Shown here piece after piece: positions 33,251 through 42,691 of a DNA stretch of 64,000 bases. Positions within the stretch are counted from its first letter, which is position 1. The number at the start of each line of letters is the position of its first letter. The notes under the pieces were generated by a model, which ran no database searches, was not told the DNA's origin, and worked only from the letters and a program-made list of their open reading frames with translations. The position numbers and the translations under genes are program-made. Source of the stretch: Anaerosphaera multitolerans (GTDB taxonomy: Bacteria; Bacillota; Clostridia; Tissierellales; Peptoniphilaceae); assembly GCF_004006535.1 (NCBI RefSeq), contig NZ_RLIH01000002.1, positions 124,001 through 188,000 of the forward strand, in the 5' to 3' direction.

Positions 33251-34048
33251 ATGGATGTATTGAAAAGAAATATAGCTCCCTTATCTACTGAAGCATGGTC
33301 GGAAATAGATAAGAGGGCAAAGGAAGTTATAAGAAGTATTCTTTCGGCTAGAAGAGTATTAGAAGTAAACGGACCTAAGGGATGGGATTATACTTCAATT
33401 CAAATTGGAAGGTTAAAAGATTTAGACGTTATTGAAAGAGAACATTCAGTAAGGACCGGAATTTTTGAAACTCAAAATTTAGTTGAGGCTAGAATCAGTT
33501 TTGATTTAAATAAATGGGAACTGGATAACGTTCAAAGAGGAGCTAAGGACGTAGATCTTACAAACCTTGAAAAAGCTTGTGAAGAACTTGCTAAATTTGA
33601 AGAAGACGCTATTTATAACGGATATGAAAAGGGAAATATAAAAGGTCTTAGTCAAGTTGCAGGTCATAAACTTAAATTCGGAAAAGAAGGCAATGAAATT
33701 TTAAAAGCGGTGGGAGATGGGAAATATAAATTATTTAACTCCTATGTTGAGGAACCTTTTGATTTAATAGTATCCCCTGAAGCTTACAATGCCATAAACA
33801 TAGTATATGATGGCGTTTATTTAATGGATAGCATTGAAGATATTATAGGCGGTAAAATTATTAGATCTAAAGTTTTAAAAGGAGCGCTTTTAATTCCTCA
33901 TAGAGATGAAGATTTGGAATTTACCGTAGGTCAGGATTTTGCCATCGGATTTGAAAGAGAGTTGGACAAGAGAGTTAGATTGTTTGTAACAGAGTCCTTT
34001 ACTTTTAGAGTTTTAGATGAAAATAAAATAGTTTACTATTCAATGTAA
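33251..34048 (+). CDS. Family 1 encapsulin shell protein
   Basis: A 265-residue HK97-fold shell protein (linocin/CFP29 family). The N-terminal block MDVLKRNIAPLSTEAW, which forms the cargo-peptide binding site, is conserved, and GPKGWDYTSIQIGRL is near residue 38. Such proteins assemble a 60-subunit, about 24-nm T=1 nanocompartment. With the EncFtn cargo upstream the system should oxidise and store iron. It ends just before a strong terminator. Confidence 0.95.
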   Translation: MDVLKRNIAPLSTEAWSEIDKRAKEVIRSILSARRVLEVNGPKGWDYTSIQIGRLKDLDVIEREHSVRTGIFETQNLVEARISFDLNKWELDNVQRGAKDVDLTNLEKACEELAKFEEDAIYNGYEKGNIKGLSQVAGHKLKFGKEGNEILKAVGDGKYKLFNSYVEEPFDLIVSPEAYNAINIVYDGVYLMDSIEDIIGGKIIRSKVLKGALLIPHRDEDLEFTVGQDFAIGFERELDKRVRLFVTESFTFRVLDENKIVYYSM

Positions 34049-34056
34049 AATAGTTT

Positions 34057-34085
34057 AAGAGGATGCCTGCGCATCCTCTTTTTTT
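34057..34085 (+). terminator. Terminator of the encapsulin operon
   Basis: Perfect AAGAGGATGC/GCATCCTCTT arms (34057-34066, 34071-34080) followed by seven T residues; the end overlaps the convergent mgtA stop. Confidence 0.95.
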
Positions 34086-36870
34086 ATAACAAAGTTCCGT
34101 ATTTTTTAATATAGATTTTTTTCATAACAGTTACCAGTACCATGTAGGAGAATATTATTACAGCAAGGTATAGAAAGTAAACCTTTGGAAGTGGTAATAA
34201 ATCCAACATAGCTCCTACAGGGGTGAAAGGAATTACAGTTAAAGCTATAATTCCCAAAGCTCCCAGAATTGTTACGAAAGCAGAGGCATTACTTTGAATG
34301 AACGGAATTTTTTGAGTTCGTATCATGTGTATTACCAAAGTCTGGCTCCACATAGACTCTATAAACCAACCTGCTTGAAACATTGCCTCATAGGCGCTTT
34401 TCATATTTAAGCCCTGAAAAATTCCACTTTGTATAATGGCACTGTCGCTAATTCCTGAATATAGGACTCCCTTTGAAATAAAGGCAGGACAGATTATAAA
34501 GTACATTACCAAGTAGGTAATCCAGTCAAATATTGAACTTGTAGGTCCAATCCAAACCATAAAGGATTCAATTGATTCGGTATCCCAATTACGAGGAGTC
34601 TTAACGAATTCCTCATCTACATTGTCCCAAGGAATTGCAATACATGACAGGTCATAGATTAAGTTTAAAAATATCAACTGTATGCTGGTCATTGGTAGAA
34701 AAGGTAAAAGAGCACTGGCAGCTAAAACTGAGAACATATTTCCGAAGTTGGAAGATATGGTCATTTTAATGTACTTAATCATATTGGCATAGGTCTTTCT
34801 ACCTTCAATAATTCCCTCTTCCAAGACCATTAAACTTTTTTCCAACAGAATTATATCTGCCGATTCTTTGGCAATGTCCACTGCGCTGTCTACGCTTATT
34901 CCAATGTCGGAAGTTTTAAGAGCCGAGGCATCGTTAATACCGTCGCCTAAAAATCCTACTACATGGCCGTTGTCCTTTAATATGGATACTATTTCGGCTT
35001 TTTGGTCCGGAGAAATTTTAGCAAAGACACTGGCGCTTTCAATTAATTCAGTAAGTTCAACTTTATCTAAACTTTCCAAATCCCTACCTAAAACTATTTT
35101 TTCAGTAGGTATACCCACTTCTTTACAGACATATCGTGCAACTTTTTCATTGTCCCCTGTAATTACCTTAGTAGTAACTCCATATTCCCTTAAAGCTTTT
35201 ATAGCTTCTTTTGCACTTTCCTTAGGAGGATCTAAAAAAGCCAAGTAACCAAGTAAAACCATATCATCTTCATCTTTTACGCCGAAAGCTCCAACAGGGG
35301 AGGGATTTGTCTTTTGAGCAAGGGCAATTACCCTCATTCCCTTGTCATTTAAATTATCCACCACTTTCAATATGTTTTCTTTAATTTCTCTGGTAATGGG
35401 TTTTACTACTCCATTGTAATCGGCATAGGAGCATATGGACAACATTTCCTCTACAGCGCCCTTGGTAATCATTTGAGTTTTTTTATTTTTATCTTCTACA
35501 ACTACGCTTAGACGGCGCCTTGAAAAATCAAAGGGAATTTCATCTACTTTTACATATGCCTCCGATAGGTCTATTAAACTCCTATCCTTTGATTCCTGTT
35601 CCTCAGTTCTCTTTATAATTGCTCTGTCCATTAGATTCTTATAGCCTGTTTGAAAGTAGCTATTTAAATAGGCGTGACGTAAGATTCTGGAACTGCTTTT
35701 GCCTTCAATATCCAAATAATATTCCAAGACTACATCATCTTCAGTAATAGTTCCCGTCTTATCAGTACACAGTACATCCATAGCTCCGAAACTTTGAATG
35801 GAGTTTAAGTTTTTAACTACTGTTTTTTTCTGAGACATTGAAACGGCACCTTTTGCAAGACAAGTGGTTACTATCATAGGCAGCATTTCAGGTGTAAGTC
35901 CAACTGCAATGGAAATTGCAAATAAAAAGGCTTGAATCCAATTTCCCTTTGTAAATCCGTTTATAAAAAATACTATGGGAACCATTATGGCCATAAATTT
36001 AATCAAAAGACGAGAAACGTCATTTACACCCTTTGTAAAACTGGTTTCAGGCTCTTCCTTAGTAATGGTTTTGGCAATGGAGCCGAAAAGAGTATTATTT
36101 CCGGTAGATACCACTATTGCCTTTGCAGTACCACTTATTACATTACTTCCCATAAAGGCAAAGATTGGATAATCTGTAATTGTACTGTAGTTATCTTCTG
36201 TCAGGGCAGCTGTTTTTTCAATTGGTTCACTTTCTCCTGTAAGGGAGGACTGACTGATAAATAAGTCCTTTGCCTCAAGAATTCTAATATCTGCTGGAAC
36301 CATATCACCTGTACTAAGTTGAATGATGTCTCCTACAACTAAGTCCTCTAAAGGAATTTCAAAGGGACTATTTTTTTCGCTTCTAAAAACTGTACAAGTT
36401 GTAGTAATCATTTCCAAAAGTTTTTCTGCAGCATTTCCTGAGCGTGTTTCCTGAATAAATTGAAGTACTCCTGAAAATATAACCATAGTTAAGATTATAA
36501 TAATAGTGGCATAGTTTAAATCTTCCAATGTATTAGTTTTAATAGGTATTACCACATCAGTTATTACCGATACTATAGCTAGAAATAAAAGTATAAGTGT
36601 AAAGGGATTAATAAAAGCTTCGGCAAGTCTTTTAATTAAGGACTTCTTTTCGCCGTGTTCCACTACGTTGTCGCCATATTCCCTTCTGTTTTTTAAAATC
36701 TGTTCTTCTTTAAGTCCTTTTTCATTTGTACTGTATTTTTCCAATAATTGTTCTATACTCAATTTTGAGATGTCTTTTAAAATCCTATTGGAATTTAAAC
36801 TGTCAAAACCTTGAACTACATCTCTAGTTAAATTGTTTTTACCTTTGCCTATATTGTATTTGTTTTTCAT
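34084..36870 (-). CDS. mgtA: Magnesium-importing P-type ATPase
   Basis: A 928-residue type IIIB P-type ATPase that brings Mg2+ into the cell. The phosphorylation motif DKTGT (about residue 365), the actuator TGES (about residue 190) and the hinge [10 protein letters not shown] (about residue 640) are all intact. Ten membrane segments fit, with an N-terminal soluble extension. ATG 36870 has AGGAGGG 7 bases upstream; a longer frame to 36936 is not preceded by a ribosome site. An M-box magnesium riboswitch and a promoter lie upstream on the same strand, so expression should rise when Mg2+ is scarce. Confidence 0.95.
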   Translation of the reverse strand: MKNKYNIGKGKNNLTRDVVQGFDSLNSNRILKDISKLSIEQLLEKYSTNEKGLKEEQILKNRREYGDNVVEHGEKKSLIKRLAEAFINPFTLILLFLAIVSVITDVVIPIKTNTLEDLNYATIIIILTMVIFSGVLQFIQETRSGNAAEKLLEMITTTCTVFRSEKNSPFEIPLEDLVVGDIIQLSTGDMVPADIRILEAKDLFISQSSLTGESEPIEKTAALTEDNYSTITDYPIFAFMGSNVISGTAKAIVVSTGNNTLFGSIAKTITKEEPETSFTKGVNDVSRLLIKFMAIMVPIVFFINGFTKGNWIQAFLFAISIAVGLTPEMLPMIVTTCLAKGAVSMSQKKTVVKNLNSIQSFGAMDVLCTDKTGTITEDDVVLEYYLDIEGKSSSRILRHAYLNSYFQTGYKNLMDRAIIKRTEEQESKDRSLIDLSEAYVKVDEIPFDFSRRRLSVVVEDKNKKTQMITKGAVEEMLSICSYADYNGVVKPITREIKENILKVVDNLNDKGMRVIALAQKTNPSPVGAFGVKDEDDMVLLGYLAFLDPPKESAKEAIKALREYGVTTKVITGDNEKVARYVCKEVGIPTEKIVLGRDLESLDKVELTELIESASVFAKISPDQKAEIVSILKDNGHVVGFLGDGINDASALKTSDIGISVDSAVDIAKESADIILLEKSLMVLEEGIIEGRKTYANMIKYIKMTISSNFGNMFSVLAASALLPFLPMTSIQLIFLNLIYDLSCIAIPWDNVDEEFVKTPRNWDTESIESFMVWIGPTSSIFDWITYLVMYFIICPAFISKGVLYSGISDSAIIQSGIFQGLNMKSAYEAMFQAGWFIESMWSQTLVIHMIRTQKIPFIQSNASAFVTILGALGIIALTVIPFTPVGAMLDLLPLPKVYFLYLAVIIFSYMVLVTVMKKIYIKKYGTLL

Positions 36871-36983
36871 TTTCATCCCTCCTAATAATGATTTGCATGA
36901 CAAAAAAAGCTTTGCAAGACAAAACTTAACTTTCAAAACTAAATTAATTTAGAAAACTAAACAAACCATTATTAAGGGTGAAT

Positions 36984-37100
36984 TTATAATTGAAAAGATA
37001 AAGAAGTAAAATCAATGGAATTCACAGCTGCATAATAAGAGTTATATTTAGTTTTTTTAATTAATAAAGTATAAAGCGGAATACAACCTCCAGAATCCAT
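36984..37100 (-). CDS. Possible small leader ORF (38 aa) between the M-box and mgtA
   Basis: An ATG at 37100 follows GGGGTGAG with about 7-base spacing and reads 38 codons before TAA, ending about 110 bases before mgtA. The peptide (start MDSGGCIPLYTLL) has no strong membrane segment. It is placed immediately after the riboswitch terminator, so it would be translated only when the switch reads through. The adjacent 36877-36983 stretch holds a 14-base palindrome but nothing else recognised. It may be a chance frame. Confidence 0.35.
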   Translation of the reverse strand: MDSGGCIPLYTLLIKKTKYNSYYAAVNSIDFTSLSFQL

Positions 37101-37118
37101 AATCTCACCCCTTAAATT

Positions 37119-37145
37119 AAAAAACCACCTACCTAAGGTAAGTGG
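37119..37145 (-). terminator. M-box riboswitch terminator
   Basis: Nine-base arms at 37125-37133 and 37137-37145 with a G-U pair; on the minus strand a run of six T follows (plus 37119-37124). It lies just after the M-box aptamer and before mgtA. Confidence 0.85.
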
Positions 37146-37146
37146 A

Positions 37147-37318
37147 CACAAGTAAAATTTATATACATATGCCGTTTGAGCTTTGACTTTATAGGGCAAT
37201 GAAACTGTATTATGCCATACCTTCATGATATGGCCTGTTCAAACCAGCGATTAATGTCTCCATTAAGTTGCGGCAACAGTCCGTATCCCTATAGTAGCCT
37301 CACCTACCGGAATAATAA
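37147..37318 (-). promoter_or_regulatory. M-box (ykoK-type) magnesium riboswitch
   Basis: Read on the minus strand, 37308 to 37270 gives GGTAGGTGAGGCTACTATAG and then GGATACGGACTGTTGCCGC, the conserved M-box core; the remaining helices extend to about 37147, including a CATGAAGGTATGGC-type loop region. It precedes mgtA on the same strand and is followed by an intrinsic terminator. High Mg2+ should stabilise the aptamer and favour termination. Confidence 0.93.
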
Positions 37319-37319
37319 A

Positions 37320-37348
37320 AGCATACTACCTATTGGAGACTTTGTCAA
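37320..37348 (-). promoter_or_regulatory. mgtA promoter
   Basis: Minus-strand TTGACA (plus 37343-37348), 17-base spacer and TATGCT (plus 37320-37325). Transcription would begin near 37313, at the 5' end of the M-box. Confidence 0.8.
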
Positions 37349-37465
37349 GTTTTAGGATTAATCAAAGAAAATTCCATAAAAACTTTAAGAAATGGCTAAA
37401 TTGTGATAGAATAACTCTAATAGTCCTTTGGGCTATAATAAAAAATTATGAAAAGGAGGCCAATT

Positions 37466-38773
37466 ATGAGTCAAAAAGTAAAAGCTTCAACTCTACCAGG
37501 GTTTTTGGAGTTGCTACCACAGGATCAAATAATGTTTAATGAAATGATGGATACAATTAGAAGGAACTTTGAAAAACACGGTTTCTTACCTATTGATACT
37601 CCAGCAATTGAAAGATCGGAAGTACTTTTAGCTAAAGGTGGTGGAAATACTGAGAAGCAAATGTACAGATTCAAAAAGGGAGATACGGATATGTCTCTTC
37701 GTTTTGATTTAACGGTACCGTTAGCGAGGTATACCGTGGAACATTTTAATGAGCTTTCTTTTCCGTTTAGAAGATATCACATAGGTAAGGTTTACAGAGG
37801 TGAAAAGGCACAGAGAGGTCGTTTTAGAGAATTCTACCAATGTGATATAGACACTATTGGAAACGGTTCAATTGACATTGCAAATGACGCGGAATTTCCA
37901 GTTGTAATATATCACACATTTAAGGAATTGGGATTTGAAGACTTTACAATTAGAATAAATAACAGAAGATTATTAAAGGGTTTTTATGAGTCCTTAGGTA
38001 TTTCCGATTCAGTGGAAGTTTTAAGAATCGTAGACAAAATAGATAAGATAGGCAAGGAAAATGTTAAGTCAGAACTTATGGAGTTGGGCTTAAACGAAGA
38101 TCAAGCTGATAGAATTGTGGAATTCACTTTAATTGAAGGAAGCACAGAAGAAATATTTAAAGCTCTAGAGGATTTAAATATTGAAAATGAAATATTTAAC
38201 ATAGGTTTTAATGAATTAAAACAAGTTATGAATTACATTGAGGAGTATGACGTTCCAAGTAAGAATTGTGTAGTGGATTTAAAAATTGCAAGAGGATTGG
38301 ACTACTATACGGGAACAGTTTATGAAACTTCTCTTGATAATTATCCAAATGTAGGTTCTGTATGCTCCGGTGGAAGGTATGATGACTTAGCAAGTCACTA
38401 CACTGACAAAAAATTGCCGGGAGTTGGGCTTTCAATAGGTTTATCCAGATTGTTCTATCAATTAAATGAAGCAAAGATTATTCAGGCTAAGAAGAAGAGT
38501 TTGGTGGACTTAATAGTAATTCCAATGGACGGCTTTATAGATGCCGGAATAAGATTGGTTTCTAAATTTAGAAACAGTGGAATTGATACCATTGTCTATA
38601 CGGAAGAGGGGAAACTGGGCAAGAAGTTTAAATATGCCGACGCTCTTAATATTCCATATGTAGTGGTAATTGGAGAAAATGAAGTAAAAACTGAAAGATA
38701 TACTCTTAGAAATATGGAAACAGGAGATCAAGATGAACTTACTGTTGAGGAAATAGTTGAAAGATTAAAATAA
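37466..38773 (+). CDS. hisS: Histidyl-tRNA synthetase
   Basis: A 435-residue class II aminoacyl-tRNA synthetase that charges tRNA-His. Motif 2 (RFREFYQCD) is near residue 125, the histidine-specific RGLDYYTG near residue 280, and motif 3 (GLSIGLSRLF) near residue 325; the anticodon-binding domain follows from about 345. ATG 37466 follows AAGGAGG by 6 bases; a shorter upstream ATG at 37448 overlaps that site. A TATAAT at 37434-37439 may be its -10. No T-box is present. aspS, its frequent partner, is not adjacent. Confidence 0.95.
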   Translation: MSQKVKASTLPGFLELLPQDQIMFNEMMDTIRRNFEKHGFLPIDTPAIERSEVLLAKGGGNTEKQMYRFKKGDTDMSLRFDLTVPLARYTVEHFNELSFPFRRYHIGKVYRGEKAQRGRFREFYQCDIDTIGNGSIDIANDAEFPVVIYHTFKELGFEDFTIRINNRRLLKGFYESLGISDSVEVLRIVDKIDKIGKENVKSELMELGLNEDQADRIVEFTLIEGSTEEIFKALEDLNIENEIFNIGFNELKQVMNYIEEYDVPSKNCVVDLKIARGLDYYTGTVYETSLDNYPNVGSVCSGGRYDDLASHYTDKKLPGVGLSIGLSRLFYQLNEAKIIQAKKKSLVDLIVIPMDGFIDAGIRLVSKFRNSGIDTIVYTEEGKLGKKFKYADALNIPYVVVIGENEVKTERYTLRNMETGDQDELTVEEIVERLK

Positions 38774-38828
38774 TTCGCTTTATAAGAGTAAAACATAGGT
38801 AACAAGGGTATATAAGTAGTGTATGAAC

Positions 38829-38870
38829 AGGACACTATCAAATAAAATCATATTTGATAGTGTCCTTTTT
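38829..38870 (+). terminator. hisS terminator
   Basis: Perfect 15-bp arms (38829-38843, 38852-38866) followed by five T residues. Confidence 0.93.
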
Positions 38871-38903
38871 ACATAGATTAATAGAGAAAAGAAAGGAGAT
38901 ACC

Positions 38904-39716
38904 ATGTCAGATAAAAAGATAAACGAGTTATTAAAACTCACTGCAAATCAAGTAAGAGAGGGAAAGTATAATAAGGCGATTTTAGCTCTGGGTTCCTGTG
39001 AAGCTCATGGCGAACATTTGGCAGAGGGAACGGATACTTTAGTATCCTATATGTTATCTTGCAAAGTGGCGGAGGAAGTGGAAAATCTACTGGTACTGCC
39101 TCCCGTAACTGTGGGTTACAGCAGACACTATGAGAGGTTTCCCTTTACTTTAAGTTTAAGTTATAACACTTTAATTTCTGTAATTTATGACATATTGGAG
39201 TCAACTGTAAAAAATGGAATAGATAGAATTTTTATTATGAATGGGCATGATGGAAATATTGCGCCAATAGAAGTAGCTTCAAGAAGTTTAAAGGAAAAAT
39301 ATCCTAATGTAAAAATAGCTACACTTGCTGCATGGTGGGTTACTGCGGGAGAAATACTTCCGAGGGGAACTTTTGAGGTTATGGATGGACAAGGTCATGC
39401 AGGAGAGGGAGAAAGTTCAATAGCTTATTATCTCTACCCTCAATGGTGTGAACCTGAATTGGCAGAAGCGGTGGTTCCGGATAACCTTCCTGAACATATA
39501 GAGATAAAGTGGGACTTTAGTGAGATTACAGACAAGGGCTTAACGGGAGATGCTACTAAGGCAACGCCGGAAAAGGGAGAAAAAATTGCGAAGGCGCTTA
39601 CTGAATTAGTGGTAAAGACCCTTAGAGATTTAGATGAGAAAAATTGGAGCTACAATACTACAAATATGAATTGGAAAAGCCAAGGTGAAAGAAGGAGTAA
39701 AGAAGATGTAAACTAA
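38904..39716 (+). CDS. Creatininase-family amidohydrolase
   Basis: A 270-residue metal-dependent amidohydrolase of the creatininase fold. Metal-ligand motifs are visible: CEAHGEHL near residue 33 with the Asp in GTDT, the NGHDGN block near residue 115 (NGHGGN in most members) and GHAGEGESS near residue 168. Known members hydrolyse creatinine, formamidopyrimidines or mycofactocin precursors; the substrate is unknown here. AAAGGAG precedes the ATG. It lies 10 bases before an ornithine-racemase-like gene, suggesting amino acid or cyclic amide metabolism. Confidence 0.88.
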   Translation: MSDKKINELLKLTANQVREGKYNKAILALGSCEAHGEHLAEGTDTLVSYMLSCKVAEEVENLLVLPPVTVGYSRHYERFPFTLSLSYNTLISVIYDILESTVKNGIDRIFIMNGHDGNIAPIEVASRSLKEKYPNVKIATLAAWWVTAGEILPRGTFEVMDGQGHAGEGESSIAYYLYPQWCEPELAEAVVPDNLPEHIEIKWDFSEITDKGLTGDATKATPEKGEKIAKALTELVVKTLRDLDEKNWSYNTTNMNWKSQGERRSKEDVN

Positions 39717-39726
39717 GGAGGTAGGA

Positions 39727-40782
39727 ATGACAGCTAAGTTAAAAGTATACCTAAATAAAATAAAACACAATATAGAAACTGTAGAGAAACTTTGTGGTGA
39801 AAGGGAGGTTGAAATAACAGCTGTCACTAAGATGTTCGGTTCAGATGAAACAATTTTAAAGGCCTTTCTTGAAAGCGGAATTTCAAAAATCGGAGATGCT
39901 GAAATTTCCAATTTCAAATCTCTACAGCACCTAGATGTTGAAAAGTGGGCGATTAGAATTCCCGGATTTAGTGAAGTGGAAGATATGGTCAAATATTGTG
40001 ATGTTTCTTTAAATTCGGAATTGGATATTATAAAAGAAATTGAGAAGGCATCAAAAGTTCAGGGGAAAGTTCATAAAATTATATTGATGAAGGAACTGGG
40101 AGATCTTAGAGAGGGTATTTTAAGCAGAGATGAGTTTCTTAGAATTGCAGACTATGTCTTAGACAGCAAGTATGTTGAACTTTATGGTTTGGGAACTAAT
40201 TTAACCTGTTTTTCCTTTGTTCAGCCCAGTGTGGATAAAATGTTGGAACTGGTGGAACTTTCCAAAGAGATATTTGGAAATAAAGAGGTACTAATAAGCG
40301 GCGGGAACTCCTCAACTATAGATTTAATGAGATGTGGAGATCTGCCCTTGGAAGTTAATAATCTAAGACTTGGAGAATCCCTCCTCTTTGGAAGAGAGGG
40401 TTCCTTTGAAAGATACGTAAAGGGAACTTATGACGATACATTTTTATTGGAAGTGGAAATTTTGGAAATTAAAGACAAGCCCTCAAAGCCCTGGGGAGAA
40501 GTGGGCTTGGACTCCTACGGCCACAAACACAGCTTCAAAGACAGCGGAGTGAGAAGGAGAGCAGTATGCGGCGTTGGGAAAAAGTCCATTGACGTGGAGG
40601 CTACCTATGCTCTTGATGAGAATATTGAGATAGTAGGTGCAAGTTCAGATCACTTGGTACTGGATATAAGTGATTCGGAAAAGAATTACAAGGTAGGAGA
40701 TGTTGTTGACTTGAAGCTGGAGTATTTTTCCGCCCTAATGGCAATGCAGTCTGATTATGTAAAAAAAGAATACATATATTAA
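39727..40782 (+). CDS. PLP-dependent ornithine/alanine racemase (Orr-type)
   Basis: A 351-residue fold-type III PLP enzyme. The lysine that binds PLP is in TAVTKMFG near residue 35, and the C-terminal blocks GGNSSTIDLM near residue 197 and NNLRLGESLLFG near 215 match ornithine racemase of amino-acid-fermenting clostridia. Ornithine racemase feeds D-ornithine into oxidative fermentation; an alanine or lysine racemase activity cannot be excluded. No D-ornithine aminomutase genes (oraSE) are in the window. Starts 10 bases after the creatininase-type gene. Confidence 0.85.
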   Translation: MTAKLKVYLNKIKHNIETVEKLCGEREVEITAVTKMFGSDETILKAFLESGISKIGDAEISNFKSLQHLDVEKWAIRIPGFSEVEDMVKYCDVSLNSELDIIKEIEKASKVQGKVHKIILMKELGDLREGILSRDEFLRIADYVLDSKYVELYGLGTNLTCFSFVQPSVDKMLELVELSKEIFGNKEVLISGGNSSTIDLMRCGDLPLEVNNLRLGESLLFGREGSFERYVKGTYDDTFLLEVEILEIKDKPSKPWGEVGLDSYGHKHSFKDSGVRRRAVCGVGKKSIDVEATYALDENIEIVGASSDHLVLDISDSEKNYKVGDVVDLKLEYFSALMAMQSDYVKKEYIY

Positions 40783-40879
40783 TATACACTTGTAATCTTT
40801 GAATTTAAGCTTATTTAAAAAAATTTTTAAATTGTGTATAATAGTAATAGCAGGGAAATTACTAATAAGGAGAGATAAA

Positions 40880-42208
40880 TTGGAGTTTGGTATTGACAGA
40901 TTAAGGGAACTTAATCAGGAGTTTAGCAAGGACCGGGCAAATCGAATTGCACAAAATGCTGCTATGGCTAACGGAATAGAAAAAGCGGCAATAAATTTAA
41001 GTTTAAAAGAGGAGCAGAGACATAACTTTAATATTTCCTTGGAGCAAAAGGGAGTTACAGATCAAAAGAGATCAGGAAGATGTTGGATATTTTCAGCTCT
41101 CAATATGATGAGATATGAAGTGGCTAAAAACTTAAACTTAGACAACTTTGAATTTTCTCAAGTCTATCCCTTATTCTTTGACAAATTGGAAAAGAGTAAC
41201 TATTTTTTAAACAGTATTTTAAAAACTTTAGATGAGAGTACGGATTCCAGACTTTTAGCCCATATTTTAAAAGATCCGATAAGTGACGGAGGTCAATGGG
41301 ATATGTTTGTAGGGCTTGTAAATAAGTACGGGCTCGTTCCTAAAGAAATTATGGATGAAAATGAAAATTCCTCCAACACTAGAAAGTTAAATGAATACCT
41401 GACGAAATTACTTAGAGGATATGCAGTAAAACTTAGAAGAGCGCATAAAAATGGGCGAACAGCTGAGGAATTGGAAGAAATGGTGGAGGGATATATGAAG
41501 GAGGTCCACAGAGTACTTTCCATATCTCTTGGAACGCCACCGGAAACTTTTGACTTTGAATTTAAGGATAAAGAGGGAAACTATGTCAATGAAAAAAATA
41601 TAACGCCTCTTAAATTTTATGAGAAGTATATAAATATTAACTTGGAAAAATATATTTCCATAATAAATGCGCCTACTGCAGATAAGCCCTATAATGAAAC
41701 TTTTACAGTGGACTTTTTGGGATGTGTAATAGAGGAAAAGGAAATAAAGTATATAAATCTTCCAATAGAGGAGTTAAAAAAAGCTGCCATAAGCCAGTTA
41801 AAAGACGGGAAGCCCGTTTGGTTTGGATGTGATGTGGGACAGTTTTTTAACAGAAGCGGCTCTATTTTAGATATTGAATCGGTAAAGATAGATGATTTAC
41901 TGGATGTTGAATTTGATATGACCAAGGAAGAAAGACTGGACTACGGTGAATCTTTAATGACTCACGCCATGGTATTTATGGGTGTTGAACTTGATAATGA
42001 GGGAAGACCTTTAAGGTGGAGAGTGGAGAATTCATGGGGTAAGGACAGTGGTAAAGACGGATATCTTGTAATGAGTGACAGTTGGTTTAATGAATATATG
42101 TACCAAGTTGTAATCGATAAAAAGTATCTGTCTCAAAGAATTTTAAAGGATTGGGAAAAGGAACCTATAAGATTAAAACCATGGGATCCTATGGGTTCCC
42201 TAGCTTAG
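40880..42208 (+). CDS. pepC: Aminopeptidase C (bleomycin hydrolase family)
   Basis: A 442-residue C1-family cysteine aminopeptidase. The active-site Cys is in GRCWIFSALN near residue 71, the His in THAMVFMG near residue 365 and the Asn in ENSWG near residue 388. The C-terminal tail, which trims the active cleft in this family, is present. TTG 40880 is preferred because AAGGAGAG lies 5 bases before it; a longer upstream frame includes the promoter -10 (TATAAT 40837-40842). It supplies free amino acids from peptides. Confidence 0.93.
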   Translation: MEFGIDRLRELNQEFSKDRANRIAQNAAMANGIEKAAINLSLKEEQRHNFNISLEQKGVTDQKRSGRCWIFSALNMMRYEVAKNLNLDNFEFSQVYPLFFDKLEKSNYFLNSILKTLDESTDSRLLAHILKDPISDGGQWDMFVGLVNKYGLVPKEIMDENENSSNTRKLNEYLTKLLRGYAVKLRRAHKNGRTAEELEEMVEGYMKEVHRVLSISLGTPPETFDFEFKDKEGNYVNEKNITPLKFYEKYININLEKYISIINAPTADKPYNETFTVDFLGCVIEEKEIKYINLPIEELKKAAISQLKDGKPVWFGCDVGQFFNRSGSILDIESVKIDDLLDVEFDMTKEERLDYGESLMTHAMVFMGVELDNEGRPLRWRVENSWGKDSGKDGYLVMSDSWFNEYMYQVVIDKKYLSQRILKDWEKEPIRLKPWDPMGSLA

Positions 42209-42216
42209 GAGGTACT

Positions 42217-42498
42217 ATGTATTTATTTAATAGAAAAATTTTTAAAAAAGAAAATTATGATGAGGCCTTGGAACTTATAAAAAAACTTGTAGATGAGTCT
42301 CAAAAAGAAGAGGGCTGTATAATCTATGACGTATACAGAGATTGCGACAATGAATTGGGACTTTGTATCTATGAGGAGTGGGAAGGACAGGAGTACTTGT
42401 CAGCGCATCAGGAAAGTGCACATTTTAAAGAGCTGGTTCCTAAAATAGGGGCTTTGGCAGAGGAGAAGAGCCCGGTATATAAATTTGAAAAACTGTAA
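42217..42498 (+). CDS. Antibiotic-biosynthesis-monooxygenase (ABM/YgiN) domain protein
   Basis: A 93-residue dimeric alpha+beta barrel protein of the ABM family. The pattern DESQKEEGCIIYDVYRD followed by a EEWEGQEYLSAHQES block is characteristic. Related proteins are quinol monooxygenases or haem-degrading enzymes; function here is not known. ATG 42217 follows GGAGG (42206-42210) by 6 bases, overlapping the pepC stop, so it is coupled to pepC. A terminator follows. Confidence 0.88.
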   Translation: MYLFNRKIFKKENYDEALELIKKLVDESQKEEGCIIYDVYRDCDNELGLCIYEEWEGQEYLSAHQESAHFKELVPKIGALAEEKSPVYKFEKL

Positions 42499-42502
42499 AT
42501 AG

Positions 42503-42537
42503 AACACTTTAAACATAAATTGTTTAAAGTGTTTTTT
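42503..42537 (+). terminator. Terminator after the ABM gene
   Basis: Perfect 12-bp arms AACACTTTAAAC/GTTTAAAGTGTT (42503-42514, 42522-42533), then T to 42537. Confidence 0.93.
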
Positions 42538-42568
42538 TATTTTATAATAAATAGAGGGCGGTGGTAAA

Positions 42569-42691
42569 ATGAAAAAATTAATACTTTTTATAGCAATTGC
42601 TTTAATTGGAGTGGGAATTTACAATGGAGAATTTGCCGACGTTTTAAGTAAGGCAACGAGAATTTGCATGGAGTGTATTGGAATTGGTTAA
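42569..42691 (+). CDS. CD1871A-type CXXC-motif small membrane protein (40 aa)
   Basis: A 40-residue protein too short for usual gene finding. It has an N-terminal hydrophobic segment (residues 4-18) and ends with ICMECIGIG, a CXXC motif. This is the pattern of the CD1871A family, short CXXC proteins located before membrane 4Fe-4S proteins in Clostridia and Tissierellia. The GGCGGTGG before the ATG is a fair ribosome site. It overlaps the 4Fe-4S gene by 14 bases, implying coupled translation. Confidence 0.82.
   Translation: MKKLILFIAIALIGVGIYNGEFADVLSKATRICMECIGIG

Noticed and set aside
34868-35248. Plus-strand frame opposite mgtA
   Set aside because: Antisense of a P-type ATPase with intact motifs; no ribosome site.
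37147-37318. T-box or other leader for hisS on the plus strand
   Set aside because: The conserved blocks read on the minus strand as an M-box serving mgtA; no T-box core is seen before hisS.
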